Origin: Clostridia bacterium
GTDB lineage: Bacteria; Bacillota; Clostridia; Oscillospirales; Acutalibacteraceae
Length of the DNA: 64,000 nt
Assembly (NCBI GenBank): GCA_017516485.1
Contig: JAFXCH010000021.1
Span: 78,757-142,756 of the forward strand
Direction of reading: 5' to 3'
Below are positions 26,358 to 33,446 of the stretch, one piece after another (position 1 is the first letter of the stretch; every line of letters starts with the position of its first letter). Position numbers and translations under genes: made by a program. Under the pieces are notes generated by a model that did not search any database, was not told the origin of the DNA, and was given only the letters and a program-made list of their open reading frames with translations.

Positions 26358-26981
26358 ATGTCCAGTTTTGAAATTATCAGTTTAGTGTTTAGTGGCTTGA
26401 ATTTGCTATCCATTTTCTTTTTTGTTGTGCAAATCGTTTTATCTAGAAAAGGTGAAAGCAACCATTATGAAGAACAGCGCAGAATAATGACGATAAACGT
26501 TATGCACCAATGGAGTTCAGGTTTAAAAAAAGAATTCAAATTAGCAGAAAAAATTGTACATGGATTTAATGAAAACAAATGTAAAGAGTTATATGATTAT
26601 AAACCTATATCTGTTAATGAACAAACACATGATTTGTTATGCCAAATGTGTTCTTTGTCGAATGACACATGCACACACTGCAAAAAAGAAAACAACAACT
26701 ATATAATTTCAGGAGTACCATTAACAGAGTTACGAGGAAATGTAACAAATTATCTTAATGCACTGGAAATAGTAGCAACGGCATGGCAACAAGGAATAGT
26801 AGATAAAGAAGTTCTGGAAACGCAATTTTCATACTTACATACACCTGGAAGCAAATCAGCTTTGCATAACTATAGGAAAGTAGCAGGTGGAGGCAACTCA
26901 TTCCCCATGCTCGATAAGTTCTACCAACAGATTGAATCAAATCACACGTTAAATGTAACACCCAAAAAAACTCAAAAATAA
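26358..26981 (+). CDS. Membrane-anchored protein of unknown function
   Basis: 207 residues with one N-terminal transmembrane helix (FEIISLVFSGLNLLSIFFFVVQIVL) and a soluble helical domain with a Cys cluster CQMCSLSNDTCTHCKK that may bind metal. The topology and helical body resemble DUF4760-like proteins, without certainty. It is the only rightward gene in the left third of the prophage and is AT-richer than its neighbours, suggesting cargo. GGAGG precedes the ATG, and a candidate sigma-dependent promoter lies 60 bp upstream. Confidence 0.7.
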   Translation: MSSFEIISLVFSGLNLLSIFFFVVQIVLSRKGESNHYEEQRRIMTINVMHQWSSGLKKEFKLAEKIVHGFNENKCKELYDYKPISVNEQTHDLLCQMCSLSNDTCTHCKKENNNYIISGVPLTELRGNVTNYLNALEIVATAWQQGIVDKEVLETQFSYLHTPGSKSALHNYRKVAGGGNSFPMLDKFYQQIESNHTLNVTPKKTQK

Positions 26982-27019
26982 AAATATGCCGTCTCCTATA
27001 TAAAAGAGACGGCATATTT
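26982..27019. terminator. Bidirectional terminator
   Basis: Perfect 14-bp arms AAATATGCCGTCTC and GAGACGGCATATTT with a 10-nt loop, AT-rich on both sides. It serves the rightward gene ending at 26981 and any leftward transcript from 27.17 kb. Confidence 0.9.
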
Positions 27020-27075
27020 ATTTTATCTATCTATCCTCATGTTAAATCACCAATTCTTTCTTTTATTTTATTATG

Positions 27076-27105
27076 TTATATAATAAGCTTTTTAGTTATT
27101 TTCAT
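27076..27105 (-). other. Nine-codon ORF with perfect Shine-Dalgarno site
   Basis: The minus strand reads AAGGAGGTGATGAAT, then ATG and MKITKKLII with stop TAA. The ribosome site is fully complementary to 16S rRNA. After the stop the same frame goes on as HNKIKERIGDLT. Together with promoter copy C and the terminator at 26982-27019 it defines a transcript of about 150 nt. It could be a tiny peptide gene or a decayed small gene. Confidence 0.35.
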
Positions 27106-27130
27106 ATTCATCACCTCCTTTATATCCTTC

Positions 27131-27167
27131 CATTATATATATTTTACTGACCATCAAAAAGTAACGC
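27131..27167 (-). promoter_or_regulatory. Candidate ECF promoter, copy C
   Basis: The minus strand reads GCGTTACTTTTTGATGG and, 30 nt from its first base, TATAATG, the same distance as in copy D. It precedes the nine-codon ORF. Confidence 0.45.
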
Positions 27168-27263
27168 ACAAAAGTTAAAAATTCACAAAAAATTAACATT
27201 TTTAAAAAGCCATCCGTATTTTTGAAAACGGGTAGCTTTTACTGTGTTTATCTATTCTGTTTT

Positions 27264-27512
27264 TTAATTCGGCTTATCGTATTTCATTGCTCTGTCGGAG
27301 TCGGAGACACCTTTGGTTGTCGGGTCGACTACGATGCCGAACTGTGCGAGCACTGCGACGAGTGCGAGGAAAAGATTCTGTACTGTGTCCTGCGTGATTG
27401 ACGGCGCAATTCCCACAAGTGCAAGCACTGAATAAACAAAGGTTATCACTACGGGGATTGTCGCAATCCAGAACGAGGGCTGTTTGAGTCTTACCTTCCA
27501 ATTGATTTTCAT
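27264..27512 (-). CDS. phiLC3-family phage holin
   Basis: An 82-residue protein matching the phi LC3 holin family: INWKVRLKQPSFWIATIPVV, two transmembrane helices (IPVVITFVYSVLALVGI and NLFLALVAVLAQFGIVV) and the C-terminal DPTTKGVSDSDRAMKYDKP. It would form membrane pores that release the endolysin encoded upstream. It is the last gene of the leftward late operon. Confidence 0.93.
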   Translation of the reverse strand: MKINWKVRLKQPSFWIATIPVVITFVYSVLALVGIAPSITQDTVQNLFLALVAVLAQFGIVVDPTTKGVSDSDRAMKYDKPN

Positions 27513-27529
27513 AATATCACTCCTTTAAA

Positions 27530-27784
27530 TTACTTTAAAATAAAACTTACGAATGCTGTTGCGGCGGCACCGATGAGGGCAAATACGAGCTTGTCCCACA
27601 TCGTACCGGGTCTGCTCTGCATCTGAATAACGCTTGCCTTCAGCTCGCCGAGGGTAACGAGTATGTTGTCGAGCTTGGTTGTGACCGTTGCAAGCTCCTC
27701 GTTAAATTGGTTTCTGCTCTTAAAAAGTGCCTCGATGTTTTCTTCTGCTTTCAGAAGGCGGTGCTCAATTTCTTCTATCGTCAT
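27530..27784 (-). CDS. XhlA-like lysis-associated coiled-coil membrane protein
   Basis: 84 residues: a coiled coil (IEEIEHRLLKAEENIEALF, ELATVTTKLDNILVTLGEL) followed by a C-terminal transmembrane helix (LVFALIGAAATAFVSFIL). This is the haemolysin XhlA layout seen in phage lysis cassettes, where it works with holin and endolysin. It sits between the two here. Confidence 0.8.
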   Translation of the reverse strand: MTIEEIEHRLLKAEENIEALFKSRNQFNEELATVTTKLDNILVTLGELKASVIQMQSRPGTMWDKLVFALIGAAATAFVSFILK

Positions 27785-27785
27785 T

Positions 27786-28430
27786 TCACTTCACACCCCC
27801 TGCGTAAGCAACAAAGCCTGCTTTGGTTGTGCCGGCGGCAGAGTATGTGACAAGGTAGCAGTTGTCGACTATTGCAACGCAGGTTGCTGATTCTCTCGCA
27901 TCAAGTGAGCCGATGCTGTTCTTGCCTGCCTTGCAGTCTGCAACAGTCTGATAGACCTTTTCGGGTGTGCTGCCGTTCTTCCACGGTTTCGCCATAAAAT
28001 CACCTTCTTTGTCGCTGAATTTCTCCCAGTTAATAACGCTGTTGGGATTGATGAGATTCTTGCCGTAACCCCAAGTTTTGGAGCTTTGCACTTCAATATG
28101 CAGATGAGCACCATAGCTATTGCCCGTGTTGCCCATTCTGCCGAGTATCTGACCGCTGACAATTCTGTCGCCGACCTTTACTGCAGGCTTATCCGCCATA
28201 TGAGCGTAAAGAATACTGCGGTTGTCGTCGGTGCGGAATACAATGTGGTTGCCGTAGCTTGAACCGCAGGAATTGACACGGGTAATCATACCATCTGTGC
28301 AGGCAACAAGTATGCGGCCAGTGTCGCATACTCTGTCAACACCTGTGTGGTAGCCGAGCTTCCAATTGCCTTTCTTCTTGTACTCTGTTGTCTGTCGAGA
28401 TATTGCCCTGAAAGGTGAACGATACATCAT
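27786..28430 (-). CDS. Endolysin, M23 (LytM-type) metallopeptidase
   Basis: A 214-residue zinc endopeptidase that would cut peptidoglycan cross-bridges at lysis. The M23 motifs are complete: YHTGVDRVCD (HxxxD), GNHIVFRTDDNRSILYAHM and GAHLHIEVQS (HxH). The C-terminal 70 residues (KPWKNGSTPEKVYQTVADC, CYLVTYSAAGTTKAGFVAY) form a separate SH3-like cell-wall-binding region. No signal peptide, as expected for holin-dependent release. Confidence 0.9.
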   Translation of the reverse strand: MMYRSPFRAISRQTTEYKKKGNWKLGYHTGVDRVCDTGRILVACTDGMITRVNSCGSSYGNHIVFRTDDNRSILYAHMADKPAVKVGDRIVSGQILGRMGNTGNSYGAHLHIEVQSSKTWGYGKNLINPNSVINWEKFSDKEGDFMAKPWKNGSTPEKVYQTVADCKAGKNSIGSLDARESATCVAIVDNCYLVTYSAAGTTKAGFVAYAGGVK

Positions 28431-28504
28431 CCGAACATCACCTCAAGAATATGAATAAAATATGCTATGTAAAGTGGAAAAACTGTAAATAATGCGTGTA
28501 TCAT
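28427..28504 (-). CDS. Small hydrophobic phage protein (25 aa)
   Basis: MIHALFTVFPLYIAYFIHIL then EVMFG and a stop. It is preceded by GAGGTGACAAT and overlaps both neighbours by ATGA, so it is translationally coupled. One transmembrane helix. It may assist the lysis cassette; no family recognised. Confidence 0.6.
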   Translation of the reverse strand: MIHALFTVFPLYIAYFIHILEVMFG

Positions 28505-28809
28505 ATTGTCACCTCACCTTCTGAATTTTTGTTTCGGGGAATAGCATAAAAGTCTCTCGGGTTTGCGACAAAATCATAATTAGCGGCACAAGTAGCCGTA
28601 TATGTTGACGGTCTAAAGCCAAGAATAATTTTGCCTGTTTCTTCCCAAGTTTCCTCGTCATATTCAGGCATATCACAGTTATTATCGTGCAGAATGTAAC
28701 CGTCGTTTGCTTTAACTGTGTACACTTTGAATACACCGTCAAGCAATTTTTTTTGCATTGTGGTATTTTCAATCAAAGTCGGATTTACATCTTCATAAGT
28801 TATAACCAT
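28501..28809 (-). CDS. Phage protein of unknown function (tail/lysis junction)
   Basis: 102 residues beginning VITYEDVNPTLIENTTMQKK, with GGAG before the ATG at 28809. Contains DGYILHDNNCDMPEYDEE and FRPSTYTATCAANYDF. Position between receptor-binding tail genes and the lysis cassette is typical of small accessory tail proteins. No domain recognised. Confidence 0.75.
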   Translation of the reverse strand: MVITYEDVNPTLIENTTMQKKLLDGVFKVYTVKANDGYILHDNNCDMPEYDEETWEETGKIILGFRPSTYTATCAANYDFVANPRDFYAIPRNKNSEGEVTI

Positions 28810-28822
28810 TTTTAACACTCCT

Positions 28823-29392
28823 TTACATAGACCAACCGATACTGAATACATAATCAATCCAAGTCATACCGCCTGGAGCGGTGTCGCCGTCGGCTTCAAG
28901 TAACGATATCACTTCATTTGATAATGTTGCTGAATAGTAATATTCGTACTCAGTCCCCATATAGTTATATAAGCCTAACAGTATACTTTTAGCACTTTCC
29001 AGAGTTAAGGTTCTCACTTGACACACGAAATTGCATTTTATCGTTTCAGGTACAACCTTTAAATTTTCAAGCTGAGGATTCCAAGTACTCGCCTCTATAC
29101 TATCTGCGGAGCTGAAGTCCAAAGTTTCAATTGTACGCAGTCTGCCGCTTCCTTGCAGCATGCCTGTCCAAGCAATCACGTTTTGAGTGTTTGAAAGATA
29201 TACGCTATTCAGCGCTGCACAAGCACTAAAAGCTCTGTTCAGAGTTTTAAAGCTCTCACAATCCAAGGTAATAGAAGTGATAGTGCTTTTACCCCAAAAA
29301 CTAACGCCTGTTATGTTATCTTTGAACCATTTTATGCCGTTTACCTTTTCGATAAGTCTTTCAACTTTACCTTTTAATGTCGCAAGGCTCAT
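28823..29392 (-). CDS. Phage tail-region protein, leucine-rich-repeat-like
   Basis: 189 residues. The middle shows irregular repeats (ITSITLDCESFKTLNRAF, LNSVYLSNTQNVIAWTGML, IETLDFSSADSIEAST) like BspA-type leucine-rich repeats, which often mediate surface binding. The start overlaps the previous stop as ATGA. A receptor-binding or tail-tip accessory role is likely but unproven. Confidence 0.65.
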   Translation of the reverse strand: MSLATLKGKVERLIEKVNGIKWFKDNITGVSFWGKSTITSITLDCESFKTLNRAFSACAALNSVYLSNTQNVIAWTGMLQGSGRLRTIETLDFSSADSIEASTWNPQLENLKVVPETIKCNFVCQVRTLTLESAKSILLGLYNYMGTEYEYYYSATLSNEVISLLEADGDTAPGGMTWIDYVFSIGWSM

Positions 29393-30183
29393 TCGTCAAG
29401 CACCCCCGATTCGTCAATCATTGCTTCGATTTCGTCAAGTGAGCCGTTGATTGCGGCTGTGACGTAGGTTTCCATTTTGTTTTGCGTTACTCCGAGCGGA
29501 ATAATAATAGGGTCTTTGGGAACTGGTACGCCAAAACCACTTTCATCCGCCGAAAGATTGATTTTTATTTCACTGTCGGTTTTTTCAACGCTCGATATTA
29601 CATCTCCGTCATTGACGTAGCGAAGTTTGAAACCTCTGTGCTTAAGTCTTGTCGAAGCGCTACCGCCACCGGGAATTATAGAGAAACCACCTTCGGGGGA
29701 TTCATATTCATCAGCGTCACAATGAAGATTGTCAAGAGTCTTTTGGTTTTCGTGCGTGTGTATTTTGTCCGTCCAATCCTTTATTTTTGCCCAAATGCGC
29801 GCTAAAAGGTTGGGCCTGGAGTCTGCTTCTACTTCAACTCCGTTGATACTCTGCGTGATAAAACCGCTCACAACGGGAGATTTGGTGATAATTTGAGGCT
29901 CTGCGGTATCATATTCTGTTACGTAACCGACTATCTGAAAAGAAATCGCACCCTCTACCGTAAGCTGATTGGTCAAGAGGATGGAAAATGTGCTGTTTTC
30001 TTCGTTATAGGTACCTTCAATTGGTATCTTATCACCTGCGGCAGTACCGACTTCAGCTGTTAAAAAATCGCACTTCGCCAACTCTGGCGAAAGTGCGAAA
30101 ATAATCTTTGTATTATTATGTTCACCAGATCTACCGACGTTACCAACAGTTGAGTCGGTGAAATCAACATTAATCGTTTTCAG
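29389..30183 (-). CDS. Baseplate/tail-tip protein with BppU-like N-terminus, non-AUG start
   Basis: Coding sense clearly extends upstream of the first conventional start (TTG at 30081): the frame reads INVDFTDSTVGNVGRSGE, then TKIIFALSPELAKCDFLTA, matching BppU-type N-terminal domains. A TAG closes the frame just before 30189. Within it the best start is CTG at 30183, nine bases after GGAGG, or ATT at 30174. About 264 residues. The C-terminal part has LARIWAKIKDWTDKIHTHENQ and a low-complexity tail. It would form part of the tail tip. Confidence 0.65.
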   Translation of the reverse strand: MKTINVDFTDSTVGNVGRSGEHNNTKIIFALSPELAKCDFLTAEVGTAAGDKIPIEGTYNEENSTFSILLTNQLTVEGAISFQIVGYVTEYDTAEPQIITKSPVVSGFITQSINGVEVEADSRPNLLARIWAKIKDWTDKIHTHENQKTLDNLHCDADEYESPEGGFSIIPGGGSASTRLKHRGFKLRYVNDGDVISSVEKTDSEIKINLSADESGFGVPVPKDPIIIPLGVTQNKMETYVTAAINGSLDEIEAMIDESGVLDE

Positions 30184-30364
30184 CGGAAACTACCTCCTCG
30201 CTTATTCTGTTTTCTTCGCATACTGTGAGCAGATGAGCCACCGCCTGGCGTGCGCCGGCAACAGCGTTAAGGTTTGCTTTTGCCTGTTCAACAGCTTTTT
30301 CTGCCGCTTTCTGCTGCGTTTCAAGCTCTTTTGCGTATGCTTCAATATCTGTTTTGTTAAGCAT
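30170..30364 (-). CDS. Small coiled-coil tail protein
   Basis: 64 residues, Ala/Glu/Lys-rich coiled coil (IEAYAKELETQQKAAEKAVEQ) and ALLTVCEEN-like C-terminus. The ATG overlaps the stop of the large tail protein upstream, and its end overlaps the baseplate-like gene. No family assigned. Confidence 0.7.
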   Translation of the reverse strand: MLNKTDIEAYAKELETQQKAAEKAVEQAKANLNAVAGARQAVAHLLTVCEENRISEEVVSAEND

Positions 30365-33057
30365 TATTTTTTCACCTCTGTATCAAATTTGGTTGCAAGC
30401 TCCTGAATAGCTTTCCAAGCCAGAGCTATCATTGAATAAAGGTCTATGTGCTTACCGTCTGAGCTTATAACTTCTTCGGGTGTGTTGTAGCCGTCGCCGA
30501 TAACAAGGCCGTATCGGGGGGGCAGTTCATTTTTTGATTCGTTGCGAAGTTCGGACTTGTAATTGTAAGAATAAATGCCTGATCCACAAACCTTTTCAAG
30601 CATATTTGATGCAGGCTTTATGTTGGTTTTAAGTGACATTTCAGAAGAGCCTTCAATTCTTTCCGCAACAATACCACCGCCCCAATACAACTTATCTGCA
30701 CCTAACTCAAGTCGGCCTGATGTTTCGCTTCCCGCCTTTCCTTGCAAAACTACAAGTGCTTCGCCATCTGACGCGAAACAATCAAGTCTGCACATTATGG
30801 TTTCTTGATCGTCCAATAATTCTAATGCTGCTGTTGGTTTTGCACGACTCTCTTTTATTATTACATTATACCAACCTGCATAAAAATCAGAATGTGCAGT
30901 ATGTGGCTCTACAGCCACACACCACTGTACAGCTCCTTTAGGAATTGCAATATTAGAAAACGTAAATCTGTCATGGTTTTTGCTTTCGTCCCAATAATTG
31001 ACCAACACATAAGACTCTGATGAAATAAGTGGACCGTCTTCTTCGGTAGTATAAGCAAAATAATATTTTGTCCATCCGTATTTTCCTGCTGTGAATTCTA
31101 TAAAAAGCTTTGTTATACCTGACGTATAACGAAGCCTTGAAAGTGGTATCAACTTTTTTTCGTTCATTATCACAACATCATATGTTCTTCCATCAATATT
31201 TTTTTTCGTCGTTGCCAAGTTATTTGAAGCATAATCTACGTTCTCGGTATAAGAAAGATATCCAACACCGGGTTTGAGCATTCCATACATATCGCCTGTA
31301 TATCGTATGTGTCTGTAACCTTCAAACTGATTAGATGATGTTGTTATAATTCCGTTTGCATACAGATTATTTTCAAGTTCGATATCACCGTTATACAGAA
31401 CCAAGTCTCCGATAATACCTATGCTTGTTGAGTTACCCAAAGATGCTGCGCCAATATTTATTGAAACAGTACCATTTTCATTTGACAGGGAAATATTATC
31501 AGATGTGATAGATGTAGTACCGACACCTTCATATTCCCACATTGAAATCGTGGAAAATGTTTTGCCGCTTGAGTTATCCACTTTAATTGAAGCTGTGGCA
31601 TACTCATCAGCATCTGATGCAAAATCTTCATTACTGATTTTGAGCGTTGCTGTATCGGAACCGTTAGCGTTTTTAAACTTTACTTTGATATTACCTGTTA
31701 CACCGAGAGAGCCGTTCTCATCCGTGCCGAAAATCATTTCTTCAGATTTGTCGAAAATCTGAATCATACCGTTGTAAATCTTAACACCTTCGGCAGAAAT
31801 GCTCGTTACGTGCTCGATATCCAAATGATCAGGGTCGTAGAGATCTTCAAACTTGAGGTCGATTTTATCGCTCAATGCTTGTATCGTTGTTCTCATACCG
31901 TCGGCATCTTCAACGATGCCGCGTATCAAACCAGCCTGATAATCAACCTCGAGTGCAAGCTTTTTCATTTGTTTTTTTGTTGAGCCTGCAATAGTGAAAT
32001 TGGTTTCACCTTGCGTCTGCGTAGCAGCACCGATGTTTGACCTTATTCGGGAATTGGAAGAGATGTTGAGGATAACAGTTTCAAACGTGCTGCCGTCTTT
32101 TTTCTCGACCGTTATAACATCACCGAGGTCGTATATGTAATCGTCAATGAAATCTGTTACGCTGAACGGGATAATTGACCTACCGATTATGTTCTGTGCA
32201 ACGTCGGCGATTATATCTGCTCTTATTGCAGGTGTGCCGGCAGCGTTGGCAATAGCACCGTCGACAAAGGGGTTATCGTCAATGCGCCAATTTACAGCCG
32301 AATCCGTCGCACCTTCAGGGTAAACGATATCATCAGTATAAGTTGAGTGTCCGAGTGTAACAGCTGTTATTTCGCCGAATTTCGGTTCTTGAGATACTGT
32401 TTTATAGTACCATTTACTTACGGTCTTGCCGGTGCTTTCGGGCTTGAATATTCTCAAGCCGCCCTCACGTGATATAACTGCAAGACAGCCGCTCAATTCT
32501 GCAATGCGTGCGATAATCTCTCTGTCGCTTATACTTGCAGCTGAATTCGGTGCAGAGAGTAAAGTTTTGTTCGCAAACGGAAACGATGTCGTCTCGAGTT
32601 CGACACCGTGCCGCTCACATATATGTTGGACAAAATTCAGGATTGTGCACGGATAATCAATATCATTAACAAATGACGTATCGAAGCGAGATGAACGGTC
32701 AGTTCCTTTGAATTTGATTGTACGTTTTGTCAGCTCATTGGTGATGTTATCATCCGTGGCCGAGAAGATACCCATAGGTACCCACTCGGTTTCGCCGTCG
32801 ATTTCAAAACCTCTGTATACGGTTATCTCCCTGCCATTGAGTGAAATATTGCTGTCACGATTGAGCAGCTCAAACTCACACGTTTTTGCCGGGAATACAC
32901 CTATCAGCCGCTCAGCAGAATGACTGATTTTTGGAAATGACATAAGGGCGGTTTCACCCGTATAGGTTACGCCGCCCACTACTATTTTGGATTTAGGTCG
33001 CCTGACTATTGAGTCGGCAATATGTGCTGTGTATTTATCGGAAACATTGTTGTACAT
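30364..33057 (-). CDS. Large tail-associated protein with C-terminal S74-like chaperone
   Basis: 897 residues from the ATG at 33057 (GGAGG upstream). The N-terminal 350 residues read as a tail-tip/tail-associated hub (VVGGVTYTGETALMSFPKI, IVYPEGATDSAVNWRIDDNPF). A central region has beta-rich receptor-binding sequence. The last 100 residues (SSEMSLKTNIKPASNML, then HIDLYSMIALAWKAIQEL) resemble the intramolecular chaperone/peptidase S74 domain, which trimerises and cuts itself off; the Ser-Lys pair SxxxxKxxI is visible. It is likely the host-recognition fibre. Confidence 0.78.
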   Translation of the reverse strand: MYNNVSDKYTAHIADSIVRRPKSKIVVGGVTYTGETALMSFPKISHSAERLIGVFPAKTCEFELLNRDSNISLNGREITVYRGFEIDGETEWVPMGIFSATDDNITNELTKRTIKFKGTDRSSRFDTSFVNDIDYPCTILNFVQHICERHGVELETTSFPFANKTLLSAPNSAASISDREIIARIAELSGCLAVISREGGLRIFKPESTGKTVSKWYYKTVSQEPKFGEITAVTLGHSTYTDDIVYPEGATDSAVNWRIDDNPFVDGAIANAAGTPAIRADIIADVAQNIIGRSIIPFSVTDFIDDYIYDLGDVITVEKKDGSTFETVILNISSNSRIRSNIGAATQTQGETNFTIAGSTKKQMKKLALEVDYQAGLIRGIVEDADGMRTTIQALSDKIDLKFEDLYDPDHLDIEHVTSISAEGVKIYNGMIQIFDKSEEMIFGTDENGSLGVTGNIKVKFKNANGSDTATLKISNEDFASDADEYATASIKVDNSSGKTFSTISMWEYEGVGTTSITSDNISLSNENGTVSINIGAASLGNSTSIGIIGDLVLYNGDIELENNLYANGIITTSSNQFEGYRHIRYTGDMYGMLKPGVGYLSYTENVDYASNNLATTKKNIDGRTYDVVIMNEKKLIPLSRLRYTSGITKLFIEFTAGKYGWTKYYFAYTTEEDGPLISSESYVLVNYWDESKNHDRFTFSNIAIPKGAVQWCVAVEPHTAHSDFYAGWYNVIIKESRAKPTAALELLDDQETIMCRLDCFASDGEALVVLQGKAGSETSGRLELGADKLYWGGGIVAERIEGSSEMSLKTNIKPASNMLEKVCGSGIYSYNYKSELRNESKNELPPRYGLVIGDGYNTPEEVISSDGKHIDLYSMIALAWKAIQELATKFDTEVKK

Positions 33058-33068
33058 ATTCCGCCTCC

Positions 33069-33443
33069 TCAATTTGGTATTGTCTGGATGAATCGCAGCT
33101 CAAAAGAATCACATACAAATTCGCCGTTTACCAGCATGTGTGCTTTGATTGCATCTGCTACAGGGTACATAGTCTTAGTAAGTCTTTCGCCCGCTCGCAG
33201 GTCATAAAAATTAACCGTACATTCGTCAAGTGCTCTGACAGCGAGAATCGTGCGAATTTCAGCCTCTGTTTTCCCTTTTTCAAAGCGTAGAGTAATTTTA
33301 TCTCTTTCGGGCAAAACCTCGCGGAACATAACGTTTTCATCTGTTGCACCGCTTCCTGCACCGTCGGTCTGCGGATATTCCCAAGACATACCGTCAGCGA
33401 CAAGCGTTATATTGCCGTTGATAACAACTTCATATTTTTGCAT
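33069..33443 (-). CDS. Phage tail protein, probably distal-tail-like
   Basis: 124 residues, beta-rich: YEVVINGNITLVADGMSWEY, ITLRFEKGKTEAEIRTIL, NFYDLRAGERLTKTMYPV, FELRFIQTIPN. It lies between the tape measure and the tail hub, the usual place of a distal tail protein, though it is shorter than classic Dit. Family not firmly recognised. Confidence 0.65.
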   Translation of the reverse strand: MQKYEVVINGNITLVADGMSWEYPQTDGAGSGATDENVMFREVLPERDKITLRFEKGKTEAEIRTILAVRALDECTVNFYDLRAGERLTKTMYPVADAIKAHMLVNGEFVCDSFELRFIQTIPN

Positions 33444-33446
33444 ACG

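Noticed and set aside
26982-27260. Left prophage boundary just before the holin
   Set aside because: The holin is the last late gene and this is a common cut-off, but the cotJC junction and matching attP arm place the boundary at 23790.
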